64,000 nucleotides of DNA from Acinetobacter baylyi DSM 14961 = CIP 107474 (GTDB lineage Bacteria; Pseudomonadota; Gammaproteobacteria; Pseudomonadales; Moraxellaceae): positions 62,001 to 126,000 of the forward strand of contig NZ_KB849631.1 in assembly GCF_000368685.1 (NCBI RefSeq), written 5' to 3'. Shown here one piece after another: positions 7,990 to 16,954 of this stretch. A program made the position numbers and the translations under genes. Positions within the stretch are counted from its first letter, which is position 1, and each line of letters opens with the position of its first letter. The notes below the pieces were generated by a model. That model was not told the DNA's origin. It was given only the letters and a program-made list of their open reading frames with translations, and did no database searches.

Positions 7990-9419
7990 CAGATGTGGAC
8001 GCTCTGTTGTTGTGAAGTTTGACCATGTAATTGCCGATGTTGTTCAGCAGTGGGGTGAAGCTTTTGAATAGGAGAAGCTTCTATGGCTTTCTTAGTTAAT
8101 ACCTTCATTCGGCACATTAATTCTTTTGCATCCCAGTCAAGCGGCCAACCTTGCCAAAGACAGATACGACCACCGACAAAAACGGCTTGAATTTGATCAC
8201 GTTGACATAATCGAACCATATCCCAGGTGATATCTTGTGAAGTACAAAACTCAGGGGTATCTAGATCAATTATCAGAAAATCAGCTTGTTTCCCTATACT
8301 GATTGATCCAGTTAATTGAGATAACCCTACTGCTTCAGCACCTGCTGTAGTGGCATGATCAAGCCACATCCAACCGCCACCTGTTGAACAATCTCCTGTA
8401 GGGATTCCGAATATCAATTTTTGTGTGGCTTCAGCTGCATCAAGCAAGCGAAATCCATCTGCTCGAGTTGCATCGGTCCCTAATGCAAATCGGATATTTA
8501 ACTCATGCATCAGATGAGCAGACGCTACTGCATTGCCCTTCCATTGACTTGCGACAGGGTTATAGCTGACAGCCGTATCGGTACGTTGGAGAAGTAACAA
8601 TTCTGATGGGGTCAGCATTGTGGCATGAGCAATTAAAGTTTGTGGTCCTAAGGCACCTACTTTTGCTAAATGTTCAAGTGGACGCATACCTTGTTGAATA
8701 ATAGAGCGTTCAACTGAGGCCAAATGTTCATTGACGTGTACTTGGAAAATGATATTACTGTTAGCACACAATTTTGAAACCTCATAAAGCATGTCATCAG
8801 AGGCAACTTCAGGAATTGATATGGCTAGAGAAGGATGAACATTTTTGTGCTGTTTATAACTTTTTATAAAAATTTGTGCATTTTCTAAAATATTTTGACG
8901 TAATTCCAGCGTACTATGTGCCCGACCATCATTACAAATCAAGCTGAGGACACAGCGTAACCCTGTTTCTTCAAGTGCTCGAACCATCAATTGCATGCCA
9001 ATTTCACTACGTGTACCAGCATCGCAAACTGTGGTAAATCCACCTCTTAGAGATTCGAGCGCTGCAAGTTTTGTACATAAATAAACAAACTGTTCATTAA
9101 GGTTGGATTCTAAAGGTACCCAAATCCGTTTAAAAATTTCTGACGGTTCTCCATAAGCTAAGGACTTGGCGAAAGATTGCGTTAAATGATGATGCCCATC
9201 AATCATTCCTGGCATAATCAGTTGATCTTGTAATTTAACTGGTACAATGTCAGGATATTTTTTTGTTAATTCGACATGTGTACCAATGTCCTGAAAAATT
9301 CCATTTTCAACTAGAATAGCTTGATCCTGAACTAAACCTTCTTTTAATAAAATATAGCTCGGTAAAAGGAGCAAACGTTCAGCTTGTAATTGCTGTGCTG
9401 AAAAATTTGCAGTATTCAT
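7989..9419 (-). CDS. Amidohydrolase, guanine/8-oxoguanine deaminase or AtzB-like
   Basis: A 476-residue metal-dependent amidohydrolase of the deaminase/chlorohydrolase (Atz/Trz, SsnA) branch. Metal ligands are visible as His76 and His78 in DGHHHLT, His228 and His232 in HVNEH, His265 in LIAHATML and Asp316 in LGTDATRAD. These enzymes deaminate purines, pyrimidines, pterins or s-triazines. The neighbouring NCS2 nucleobase permease supports a purine-like substrate, but cytosine, isoguanine and triazines cannot be excluded. ATG 9419 is chosen for its AAGGAT ribosome site. It is the middle gene of permease-amidohydrolase-exporter, with 10 bp from the permease stop. Confidence 0.82.
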   Translation of the reverse strand: MNTANFSAQQLQAERLLLLPSYILLKEGLVQDQAILVENGIFQDIGTHVELTKKYPDIVPVKLQDQLIMPGMIDGHHHLTQSFAKSLAYGEPSEIFKRIWVPLESNLNEQFVYLCTKLAALESLRGGFTTVCDAGTRSEIGMQLMVRALEETGLRCVLSLICNDGRAHSTLELRQNILENAQIFIKSYKQHKNVHPSLAISIPEVASDDMLYEVSKLCANSNIIFQVHVNEHLASVERSIIQQGMRPLEHLAKVGALGPQTLIAHATMLTPSELLLLQRTDTAVSYNPVASQWKGNAVASAHLMHELNIRFALGTDATRADGFRLLDAAEATQKLIFGIPTGDCSTGGGWMWLDHATTAGAEAVGLSQLTGSISIGKQADFLIIDLDTPEFCTSQDITWDMVRLCQRDQIQAVFVGGRICLWQGWPLDWDAKELMCRMKVLTKKAIEASPIQKLHPTAEQHRQLHGQTSQQQSVHI

Positions 9420-9429
9420 AAATTTATCC

Positions 9430-10755
9430 TTATTTTGATTCTTGATGAGCATCGGCTTGTGAATGAGTACTAAAAACTATATTTAAGAGGATGGCTGTTA
9501 ATGCACCCATTGCTAGGCCATTATTTAAAATAGGTTGTAAGGCGTGTGGGAAATTGGTGTATACACCATTGACTAAAATAGGAAGGAGACCCATGGTCAA
9601 AGCGCCAGCAAGGACATACATATTTCCTTTTTCATGCAGATCGACGCGACGCAAAATATCAATACCGATTGTACCAATGATAGAGAAAACAATAATGGCT
9701 GTACCACTGACAACAGCAACAGGAATGGCGTTTGCTAGATGTGCAAGTGGGGTAAAAACTGAAATGATGAGTAAAATAATGCCAGCTATAATGGTCACAT
9801 AACGTGAACGAACCTGAGTAGCACGTACAATTCCAATATTTTCACCACTTGTAATAATCATTGATGTACCTAACCAACCGCCTAATAATGAAATTAGTGC
9901 ATCTCCACGGATAGTGGGTGGTACACGCTCAAATGCCGTCTCCTTTTTACCGACAAGGTCTGAAATCGCAATCGTCTGACCAGTCGCTTCTACCATTGAA
10001 ATTAGACTAAATATGAGGAGTGGAATAGTTGCAACTAAATCAAACTTTGGTACACCAAACGGCATGATTGTGGGCAAACTAAAAATAGTTGGCTGAGTTA
10101 TTGTTTCAAAGTGCATTTGCCCTAAAAAAGCAGACAAAATGGTGCCAAATATCAATCCGAGTAATATCGAAAGTTGTGATAGTGTGCCTTTTAGTACTCG
10201 TGCAAAAAACAAACTCGCTGCAATAGTGGCAAAAGCCAGTCCAATATTTAAAGTACTAGCAAAGTCAGCCGTGTCTGGCTTACCAATCACTAAGCCACCA
10301 TAAATTTTAATCAGATTGATCGATACGAGAATCAATAATGTACCAATTACAATATTCGGAAAAAATCTCAAAAAACGTTTAAATACAGGCAAAATAATAA
10401 AATAAAACAGTGAAGTGAGAATGACTGCACCAGATGCTGTGGCAAGATCTTTTTCTTGTGCTATCCCCAAAAACATTACAATAGGGGCTCCACCTGGAAT
10501 CATCACAAAGGGTAGTCTTGAACCAAATTTGTATACTCCTATTGACTGTAGCAATGTTCCCAAACCACAGACTAGAAACGTGGCACTCATTAAATTAACC
10601 GTGAGCTGATCGGATAGGCTTAATGCCTTAGCAACTAAAAATACAGAAGTAATGGGCACAGCGATCATAACCAATACATGCTGAATACCAAAAAGCAGAT
10701 ATTTAAACCAGTTCAATTTATCTTGTTCTAATGTTCCATTCTTTACCGTGCTCAT
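9430..10755 (-). CDS. NCS2 family nucleobase permease (uracil/xanthine/urate type)
   Basis: A 441-residue inner-membrane permease of the nucleobase:cation symporter-2 (NAT) family. The helix 1 region LLFGIQHVLVMIAVPI carries the conserved QH, and the signature region near residues 255-300 includes SMVEATGQTIAISDLVG and LGGWLGTSMIITSGENIGIVRAT with the family Gln/Glu-Asn-x-Gly motifs. Characterised relatives import uracil, xanthine or urate by proton symport. ATG 10755 is chosen because GAGGTGGTG lies just upstream. It heads the leftward cluster, and a 42-bp perfect palindrome lies 14-55 bp upstream of its start. It is probably controlled by the LacI-family gene further upstream. Confidence 0.9.
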   Translation of the reverse strand: MSTVKNGTLEQDKLNWFKYLLFGIQHVLVMIAVPITSVFLVAKALSLSDQLTVNLMSATFLVCGLGTLLQSIGVYKFGSRLPFVMIPGGAPIVMFLGIAQEKDLATASGAVILTSLFYFIILPVFKRFLRFFPNIVIGTLLILVSINLIKIYGGLVIGKPDTADFASTLNIGLAFATIAASLFFARVLKGTLSQLSILLGLIFGTILSAFLGQMHFETITQPTIFSLPTIMPFGVPKFDLVATIPLLIFSLISMVEATGQTIAISDLVGKKETAFERVPPTIRGDALISLLGGWLGTSMIITSGENIGIVRATQVRSRYVTIIAGIILLIISVFTPLAHLANAIPVAVVSGTAIIVFSIIGTIGIDILRRVDLHEKGNMYVLAGALTMGLLPILVNGVYTNFPHALQPILNNGLAMGALTAILLNIVFSTHSQADAHQESK

Positions 10756-10768
10756 ATCACCACCTCTG

Positions 10769-10810
10769 TTTTTAAACGTCACCCAAATCGATTTGGGTGA
10801 CGTTTAAAAA
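10769..10810. promoter_or_regulatory. Perfect 42-bp palindrome before NCS2 permease gene
   Basis: Every base pair from 10769 to 10810 is symmetric around the centre 10789/10790. The core CCCAAATCGATTTGGG has a central CG with AAnCGnTT symmetry, the general form of LacI-family operators, and a LacI-family gene is the next gene upstream. Read leftward the hairpin is followed by AAAAA in the transcript, not a T run, so it is not a classical terminator. It may serve as an operator, an mRNA leader hairpin near the ribosome site, or both. Confidence 0.75.
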
Positions 10811-10993
10811 GCAAGAATTGTGCCGACCAGAATAAAATTTTAAAAACATATTTTTGCTGGAACATCAAATGTGTTCAATATTATGAGTAGATATTTGTTT
10901 TTATTTAAAATTTTATTGAATAAAAAAATCTGTATTTAATTATCTTATATAAAAAGAATATGAGCCTATGTTTTCTAATAATTTACCCTAATT

Positions 10994-12037
10994 TTAATTC
11001 GAAGATGATATTTGCACACTTGATGTGCGTTTTATAATTTCTGGTGCTGGCATGACTCGTAAAGATCCTGTTTCGATATCTTCGTTTAACTGTGTTATTA
11101 GTAAATCAATTGCTATTTTAGCTACATCATCAAGATGTAGATCAACAGCCGTAAGAGGGGGATTTGAGGTTAATGCACGAATTCCATTATATCGTGTGAC
11201 TACCTTCATTTGTTTGGGTACCGATATTCCCTTCTCAGTTAAATATTGCATCACACCAGTAGCAAAAGTATCAATCATTACTAAAATAGCATCCGTTTTT
11301 GGATATTGTTTCATAATTTCTGCTATTGCAGATTTTCCGCCCATCTCACCTAAATGCTCTTCAACCTTATACACGACTTCAGTCATAGCATACTGTTGAC
11401 AATATTGACTATAAATCTCTTCAGCCTTTAGAGACGCATTCCGTTTGGATTGACCAGTAATTAATGCAATCTGATGAGCACCTTCCTCAACTAGATGTTC
11501 AAGTAGTTTTATAGCAGTTTGTTCGGACTGCAAATCGACATAAGGGACTTCTTTATTATCTTGACCAGGTGTACCTATACATACCAATGGAATTTTATAC
11601 TGTAGTAATTTTTTAACTATTGGATCATTCAGGCATGGCTCAAGTAAAATAACGCCATCAACATTCATTAAATTACCATCGAAATTATTATGATCAATAA
11701 AAGGCACTAACAAGATATACAAATCATGCTCTAAAGCATAAATTGCTGCGACATTCGCCACTTCCATCATAAAACCCAACTTAGATGCGCCACCAGAAAT
11801 AGCACTTGGAATAGTCGAAATTAAGGCGATTGTCTTAGTACCTCCACTTCGTAAAGCTTTTGCAAATCGGTTTGGACGATATCCTAATTGCTCCGCGATT
11901 TCCTGAATTTTTTTTCTTGTATCAGGGTTAACTTCACCTTTACCATTTAGGGCATGAGATACTGTCGTTCGAGAAACCTGAGCAGCAAGCGCTACATCAC
12001 TTATAGTTATAGTTTTTTTATTAACGTTACTTTGCAT
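10994..12037 (-). CDS. LacI family transcriptional regulator
   Basis: A 347-residue repressor-type regulator. The N-terminal helix-turn-helix is TISDVALAAQVSRTTVSHAL (residues 10-29), the hinge is RPNRFAKALRSG with the minor-groove Leu, and the rest is a periplasmic-binding-protein-like effector domain (PETF-type GVILLEPC, DAILVMIDTFATGVM). ATG 12037 is selected because it gives the usual short N-terminus; the frame extends to 12115 without family sequence. It lies 238 bp upstream of the permease on the same strand. Inference: it represses the permease-amidohydrolase-exporter-porin cluster through the palindrome at 10769-10810. The effector is unknown. Confidence 0.9.
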   Translation of the reverse strand: MQSNVNKKTITISDVALAAQVSRTTVSHALNGKGEVNPDTRKKIQEIAEQLGYRPNRFAKALRSGGTKTIALISTIPSAISGGASKLGFMMEVANVAAIYALEHDLYILLVPFIDHNNFDGNLMNVDGVILLEPCLNDPIVKKLLQYKIPLVCIGTPGQDNKEVPYVDLQSEQTAIKLLEHLVEEGAHQIALITGQSKRNASLKAEEIYSQYCQQYAMTEVVYKVEEHLGEMGGKSAIAEIMKQYPKTDAILVMIDTFATGVMQYLTEKGISVPKQMKVVTRYNGIRALTSNPPLTAVDLHLDDVAKIAIDLLITQLNEDIETGSLRVMPAPEIIKRTSSVQISSSN

Positions 12038-12188
12038 TTTTAGGGCCAAATAATATCTGAATATTAAAATTATTCTAAGTATAACCGAAAAAACAGTGTC
12101 TATATTTAACCCCAACCCTACTTAAGCCAACAATTCAAATTATGGATGTATTGGCTTGAGCAGGACTCGGATTATTTAACTAAAGAAA

Positions 12189-12368
12189 TCAGGTCCTGTA
12201 CTCAAGAGGACTCGGCGTAGTACAGATCAGCAATCCAAGCACATGGACAAATTGCCGTGTCGATTTCGTCATATAACAACTGCCATTATCTGTTAGCCAT
12301 TCAATTGGATGTGGTAAACAACTAACTGCACCGAATCGTTTTTCCATTTGAAACATACAGCACGCTAG
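12189..12368 (-). pseudogene. IS3-family (IS2 group) transposase remnant
   Basis: Reading leftward, one frame gives about 60 residues with [20 protein letters not shown] and, continuing, [19 protein letters not shown]. This matches the rve/DDE integrase core of IS2-type OrfB around the second catalytic Asp (WLTDNGS). The frame ends at a TGA at 12189-12191 after degenerate sequence; no orfA, catalytic Glu or terminal repeats remain. An AGGACTCGG motif occurs twice nearby (about 12162 and 12208). It is therefore a decayed fragment, not a mobile element. Confidence 0.75.
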
Positions 12369-12396
12369 TAACTATTATAGTTTTGCCAAGGACTGT

Positions 12397-12412
12397 TGTA
12401 TGATATCTTATC
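12397..12412 (+). promoter_or_regulatory. Candidate glucarate-regulon operator 1
   Basis: TGTATGATATCTTATC, 21 bp before the hydroxyacid dehydrogenase start. It matches the motif TGTAnGATGTCnTACA found before kdgD, gudD and gudP at 13 of its 14 fixed positions or near equivalents. The proposed binder is the GntR regulator at 13457-14170. Confidence 0.55.
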
Positions 12413-12433
12413 TTTAGTTCATTGAGTGCAAAC

Positions 12434-13390
12434 ATGACACCACTAAAAATTACATGTACTGAAAAATATGTACTCATCGATCAAGATTTCAAATTTGATT
12501 TTCCTGTTGAATACACAGAGTATCAACAGCTCTCTCAAGACCAGCTTTATCATCAAGTATTCGATCAAGACGTTATTATTATTAGCGATTTGATCATTGA
12601 TGAACAGGTTCTTAAAAACAATCCAAATCTAAAACTACTGGCACTGTGTTCAACAGGCTATAACCACGTCAATATCGAGTTATTGCGCCAGCATAATGTT
12701 CAGGTCTGCAACATTCGCGGTTATGCTGGTGATGCTGTTGCAGAGCATGCTTTTACGCTGATGATCCAGCTGATTAAAAATTTTTCTCAACAGGTTGAAG
12801 GCGTTAAACAAGGACTATGGGGAACAGGACAAAGTTCTTTTTATCTAGCAGCCCCTATGCGTGAACTTAAAGGAAAAACATTAACGATCTTGGGTAAAGG
12901 TGAAATTGGTGAATCACTTGCACAAAAAGCCCGAGCTTTTGGCATGCATATAATTTTTAGCGAACGAAAAAATGCATCACAGTGTCGTGAAGGTTATGTT
13001 CCTTTTGAACAGGCCATTCAACAAGCTGATATTCTTTCACTGCATTGTGAACTCAACCAATCTACTCACCATCTCATTGATCATTCAGTTTTATCTCAAA
13101 TGAAACCCGAAAGTATTCTAATTAATGTAGGACGAGGGGGTTTAGTCAAGGATTCCGATCTCATTGAAGCATTACTTAATCATCAATTATCTGGATTTGG
13201 TGCAGACGTTTTGGATCAGGAACCACCAGCAAAAGATCACCCACTTCTCATGTTGCAGCATCAGCACCCAAATGTTCTGATTACTGGGCATATTGCTTGG
13301 GGAACAGAAGAGGCTCAACAGCGTTTATTTGATATTTTGCAAGATAATATTAATAAAAACATGAACGGTATTGCACAAAATTTAGTTTAA
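12434..13390 (+). CDS. D-2-hydroxyacid dehydrogenase, NAD(P)-dependent
   Basis: A 318-residue D-isomer-specific 2-hydroxyacid dehydrogenase. The NAD-binding motif is ILGKGEIGESL (GxGxxG, about residue 157). The catalytic Arg lies near INVGRGG or the preceding strand, Glu in DQEPPAKDHPLL and His in ITGHIAWG. Family members reduce glyoxylate, hydroxypyruvate or other 2-oxo acids. ATG 12434 is used; the TTG at 12422 adds four residues and neither has a strong ribosome site. The gene converges on the GntR regulator of the sugar-acid cluster, and a motif shared with the other cluster promoters lies 21 bp upstream, suggesting a role in sugar-acid catabolism. The substrate is not identified. Confidence 0.85.
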   Translation: MTPLKITCTEKYVLIDQDFKFDFPVEYTEYQQLSQDQLYHQVFDQDVIIISDLIIDEQVLKNNPNLKLLALCSTGYNHVNIELLRQHNVQVCNIRGYAGDAVAEHAFTLMIQLIKNFSQQVEGVKQGLWGTGQSSFYLAAPMRELKGKTLTILGKGEIGESLAQKARAFGMHIIFSERKNASQCREGYVPFEQAIQQADILSLHCELNQSTHHLIDHSVLSQMKPESILINVGRGGLVKDSDLIEALLNHQLSGFGADVLDQEPPAKDHPLLMLQHQHPNVLITGHIAWGTEEAQQRLFDILQDNINKNMNGIAQNLV

Positions 13391-13396
13391 TTCTGG

Positions 13397-13430
13397 CATG
13401 GCGTTAGTGGTTATTCTCACCAACGTCATG
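13397..13430. terminator. Hairpin between convergent dehydrogenase and GntR genes
   Basis: An interrupted stem (CATG-CGTT-GTG against CAC-AACG-CATG) about 34 nt long lies between the two stop codons. Probably a bidirectional terminator, but the T runs are short. Confidence 0.5.
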
Positions 13431-13456
13431 TAATAAAAGTATTATTTTCAATTTTT

Positions 13457-14170
13457 TTATTGCTTGAATTTTTTGATACTTTTTGAAAGGTGAGCGCGCA
13501 TCATTTGACGAGCCAGCAATCCATCCTGATCAAGAATTGCATTATAGATATTCACATGATCATGGTGTACTGTTTTAAGGTATTCTTCCCGATTTTCTGG
13601 GCTTTGTTCAATTGACTTCACCCTTGCCCGAGGAATAATTTTTTCACCCAAATATTTCAGAAAATCGACAAAATATTGATTACCTGAAGCTTCAGCAATC
13701 GCGATATGAAAGTCATAATCAGCCTTGACTGTTCCATCATTTTCACCTGAAGAAATATGTGCTTCAAAATCATTGAGTGCTATCTTCATCTTTTCCAGAT
13801 GCTTGTTTTTTCTTCGTTCAGAAGCAAGAAATACGGCCTCAGACTCAAGACTAATGCGCAATTCAAGCAGTGCAACAATATCATTGATTGTTTCAAGACT
13901 TGCATTTGACAACAGAAAATTTTGTTCAATGTTTTGCTCTTTAACAAAAGTTCCAATCCCATGTCGTGTCTCAACAAACCCAAGAGATCGTAGCTCTGTA
14001 ATCGCTTCACGAATTACGGATCGGCTGACATCAAATTGCTCAATCAATTCAAGTTCGGTTGGAATTTTTTCTCCAATCTTAAATTCTCCAGATTGAATCG
14101 TTTCAATCAATTGCTCAACAATGACCTGACTTAATTTTTTTGTTGATCTAGATTTTGTAATACTAGACAT
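13457..14170 (-). CDS. GntR family regulator, FadR/FCD subgroup
   Basis: A 237-residue regulator. The winged helix-turn-helix spans about residues 12-75 (GEKIPTELELIEQFDVSRSV, then IREAITELRSLGFVETRHG), and the C-terminal FCD effector domain follows, with metal-type residues in DYDFHIAIAEASGN and the later HHDHVNIYNAI. FadR-subgroup proteins commonly repress carboxylate and sugar-acid operons until an acid ligand binds. It is encoded beside the semialdehyde dehydrogenase-kdgD genes and the hydroxyacid dehydrogenase. The four operator-like sites (12397, 16939, 19003, 19082) make it the likely regulator of the glucarate/galactarate regulon. Confidence 0.88.
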   Translation of the reverse strand: MSSITKSRSTKKLSQVIVEQLIETIQSGEFKIGEKIPTELELIEQFDVSRSVIREAITELRSLGFVETRHGIGTFVKEQNIEQNFLLSNASLETINDIVALLELRISLESEAVFLASERRKNKHLEKMKIALNDFEAHISSGENDGTVKADYDFHIAIAEASGNQYFVDFLKYLGEKIIPRARVKSIEQSPENREEYLKTVHHDHVNIYNAILDQDGLLARQMMRAHLSKSIKKFKQ

Positions 14171-14385
14171 AATCTGAAGGGCTCATAATAAAATTGAAAA
14201 ATTTAGCAATTATTTTACGATAATTCGGCTATAGCGTCACCACAACTTTCATTTCAATGAAATTATAAAAATCTTGATAACAGAAAATTTTCACTACTCT
14301 CAAATTCGATAGCAGAAACTTAGACTCCAATTGATTGCATTCACCCCCCTTCATTGAAGAAGAGCGGTGAATCATTCAAAGCGAA

Positions 14386-15966
14386 TTAATTTTGTGTTAA
14401 TACACCATTGACCAAGCGGGTAATGTGTAAAGGATTACCGTCTTTTAAGACATCAGGTAATAATACCTGAGAGGTGTTTTGATAACAGACGGGACGCAAG
14501 AAACGCTCAATCGCCCCCGTTCCCACTGAAGTACCGCGGGAATCACTTGTTGCTGGAAATGGGCCTCCATGTACCATGGCATCAGAGACTTCAACACCCG
14601 TTGGAAACCCATTGAATAATACTCGCCCAGCTTTACGCGTCAGAAGATTAAGTAACTCTTTTGCCTGTGGCAGATCACTTTCATCAGCAATTATGGTTGC
14701 CGTCAGCTGACCAGCCAACTTTTCAAGTCCATTCAAAAGCGTTGCTTCATCATCCACAGCAATCACGATCGACATTGGCCCAAATACTTCATGCTGTAAT
14801 TTTGGATTTCCTGATAACAATACCGACTGATCTGCCTGAAACAAGTGTGGCTGTGCTTGGGAAATCAACTCAGGGGCCTGACCAGAGGCAATGCATTTAA
14901 ACCCTTGTTCATTGAGTAAAGCATCAATACCCTGCTGATAGCTTTTCAATGTGCCTTGATTGAGCATGATCTGTGGAACAGCAGTACGAGTCGTATCGAT
15001 GAGAGCTGTAACGAATTGATCAAATGCAGGACTCTTAATTCCAATGATTAATCCAGGTTTAGTACAAAACTGACCACACCCCATATTAAAAGAGGCAACC
15101 GTATCCTGAGCAACTTTCTCGCCGCGGGCATTTAAAGCCTCAGGCATAACGATGACAGGGTTAACGCTCGACATCTCTGCAAAAAAAGGAATGGGTTGTG
15201 GACGATTTTGTGCCAGATTAAACAAGGCCATTCCACCTTCGAGTGAACCTGTAAAACCTGCCGCCTGAATCAACGGATGTTCAACCAGATTTGCGCCCAC
15301 ACGTGAACCGAAAATCATATTGAATGTTCCACTTGGGATACCGCTATTCAGAATCGCTTTTTCAATCGCTTGCGCAACTAATTCAGCTGTAGCCATATGT
15401 CCTGAGTGTGCCTTAAACACCACTGAACAGCCTGCGGCAAGAGCAGCGACCGTATCCCCACCCGCTGTAGAGAATGCCAGTGGGAAATTACTTGCACCAA
15501 ATACCGCGACAGGCCCTACACCTATTTTATACTGGCGTAAATCAACGCGAGGCAAAGGCTTACGTTCTGGCAATGCCGTATCGATTCGGGCACCATAAAA
15601 ATCACCACGACGCAAGAGTTCTGCAAACAAACGAAGTTGTCCTGTCACACGTCCAGTTTCACCCTGAAGACGGACCAGTGGCAAACCTGTTTCCTGTGCT
15701 GCTACTTCTTGCAACTTGGAACCCAGATTCTCAATTTGAATTGCAATTTCATCTAAAAAGTCAGCACGTTGTTGTTGTGTCGTATGCTGATATTTTAAAA
15801 AGGCCTGATACGCTGCCTGTGCCGCCTGATCAACTTCATCAAGCGTAGCCTGACTAAACAAATAACCTGTAGGCTGATAATCTGTCGCATTGATACTTTC
15901 AATGGTAGGAGCATTGGCTGCTACACGCTGACCATTGATAAACTGTTTACCGTTATTCTCGCTCAT
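14386..15966 (-). CDS. 2-Oxoglutarate semialdehyde dehydrogenase (aldehyde dehydrogenase)
   Basis: A 526-residue NADP-type aldehyde dehydrogenase of the 2,5-dioxovalerate dehydrogenase group, which oxidises 2-oxoglutarate semialdehyde to 2-oxoglutarate. Visible marks are GPVAVFGASNFPLAFSTAGG for the cofactor region, the general-base Glu in FFAEMSSVNPV and the nucleophile Cys in NMGCGQFCTKPG, a type III KGSADH pattern. A strong AGGAAGG ribosome site precedes ATG 15966. It begins 32 bp after the kdgD stop, forming a kdgD-dehydrogenase operon. Together they complete the short alternative glucarate route to the TCA cycle. Confidence 0.9.
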   Translation of the reverse strand: MSENNGKQFINGQRVAANAPTIESINATDYQPTGYLFSQATLDEVDQAAQAAYQAFLKYQHTTQQQRADFLDEIAIQIENLGSKLQEVAAQETGLPLVRLQGETGRVTGQLRLFAELLRRGDFYGARIDTALPERKPLPRVDLRQYKIGVGPVAVFGASNFPLAFSTAGGDTVAALAAGCSVVFKAHSGHMATAELVAQAIEKAILNSGIPSGTFNMIFGSRVGANLVEHPLIQAAGFTGSLEGGMALFNLAQNRPQPIPFFAEMSSVNPVIVMPEALNARGEKVAQDTVASFNMGCGQFCTKPGLIIGIKSPAFDQFVTALIDTTRTAVPQIMLNQGTLKSYQQGIDALLNEQGFKCIASGQAPELISQAQPHLFQADQSVLLSGNPKLQHEVFGPMSIVIAVDDEATLLNGLEKLAGQLTATIIADESDLPQAKELLNLLTRKAGRVLFNGFPTGVEVSDAMVHGGPFPATSDSRGTSVGTGAIERFLRPVCYQNTSQVLLPDVLKDGNPLHITRLVNGVLTQN

Positions 15967-15998
15967 CTTTGCCTTCCTAACCTGTATGAAGTTTGAGT

Positions 15999-16910
15999 TT
16001 ACTGTGGTCCAAGCGTTGCAATTAATGCCGCTAAATCTTCATAATCCTGAGGAGTTAGATCGCTTAATGGAGGACGTACTGGCCCTGCATCATGCCCTAC
16101 AATTTTGGCACCCGCTTTTACCATACTGACTGCATAACCAGATTTACGATTACGGATTTTGATCAGTGGTAAAAAGAAGTCACGAATTAAACGTTGTGTC
16201 GTTGCAAAGTCATCATTACGCAGCGCATTGTAAAATTCCATCGCTGTTTTAGGAATGAAATTGAATACAGCAGATGAATAAACAGGTGAACCCAAAGCCT
16301 TGTATGGTGCAGCAAAAATTTCAGCTGTTGGTAAACCACCTAAATATGATAAACGGTCACCCAAGGTTTGTACGACTTCTGTCATCATATCAATCTGACC
16401 AGAACTGTCTTTAAAACCGATTAGATTTGGACAACTTTCAACAAGTTGCTGTAAGGAATCAACATTGAGCTTAGACACGCTTCGATTATAAAAAATCACG
16501 CCAAAATTGACTGCATTACAAACTTGCTTTACGTGCTCAACCAAACCTTCCTGACTCGCTTCTGTCAAGTAATGAGGCATTAATAAAATACCATGTGCAC
16601 CTAAACGTTCAGCTTCTTGAGCCTGTAAAATTGCCTGACGGGTTGGTCCACCCGCACCTGCAATAATAGGAACACTTCCTTTACAAGCATCGACTGCAGT
16701 TTTAATGACATCTGAATATTCATCACCCGTTAGTGAGAAAAACTCACCTGTTCCACCCGCAGCAAATAATGCACTTGCACCATACGGAGCCAGCCATTCG
16801 AGACGTTTTGCATAAGATGCAGCATTAAAGTCACCATTTTGGTCAAAATCGGTCACTGGAAATGAGAGTAAACCATCAGAAACAATATTTTTTAATTCAA
16901 GAGCATCCAT
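15999..16910 (-). CDS. kdgD: 5-Dehydro-4-deoxyglucarate dehydratase
   Basis: A 303-residue class I aldolase-fold dehydratase of the DHDPS/NAL family. It converts 5-dehydro-4-deoxy-D-glucarate to 2-oxoglutarate semialdehyde with loss of water and CO2. The Schiff-base Lys lies in [10 protein letters not shown], the partner Tyr in VIFYNRS, and [14 protein letters not shown] is the family GGTGE motif near residue 52. Length fits the family. It is the first gene of a two-gene operon with the semialdehyde dehydrogenase. A 16-bp operator-like motif lies 28 bp upstream of its start, which has a GGAG ribosome site. Confidence 0.94.
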   Translation of the reverse strand: MDALELKNIVSDGLLSFPVTDFDQNGDFNAASYAKRLEWLAPYGASALFAAGGTGEFFSLTGDEYSDVIKTAVDACKGSVPIIAGAGGPTRQAILQAQEAERLGAHGILLMPHYLTEASQEGLVEHVKQVCNAVNFGVIFYNRSVSKLNVDSLQQLVESCPNLIGFKDSSGQIDMMTEVVQTLGDRLSYLGGLPTAEIFAAPYKALGSPVYSSAVFNFIPKTAMEFYNALRNDDFATTQRLIRDFFLPLIKIRNRKSGYAVSMVKAGAKIVGHDAGPVRPPLSDLTPQDYEDLAALIATLGPQ

Positions 16911-16938
16911 AGCAAGTTCTCCATAAATAATTTGCTGT

Positions 16939-16954
16939 TGTCAGACATCTTACA
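16939..16954 (-). promoter_or_regulatory. Candidate glucarate-regulon operator 2 (kdgD)
   Basis: Read leftward, TGTAAGATGTCTGACA; imperfect dyad TGTAnGA-tg-TCnnACA. It sits 28 bp before kdgD and matches the motif seen before gudD and gudP. Confidence 0.6.

Noticed and set aside
10769..10810. The palindrome as a rho-independent terminator of the LacI gene
   Set aside because: The stem is followed by A residues instead of a T run in the leftward transcript, and the position just before the ribosome site of the permease fits an operator or leader better.
12189..12368. An intact insertion sequence
   Set aside because: No terminal inverted repeats, no orfA and no full catalytic triad; only a fragment of the integrase core remains.
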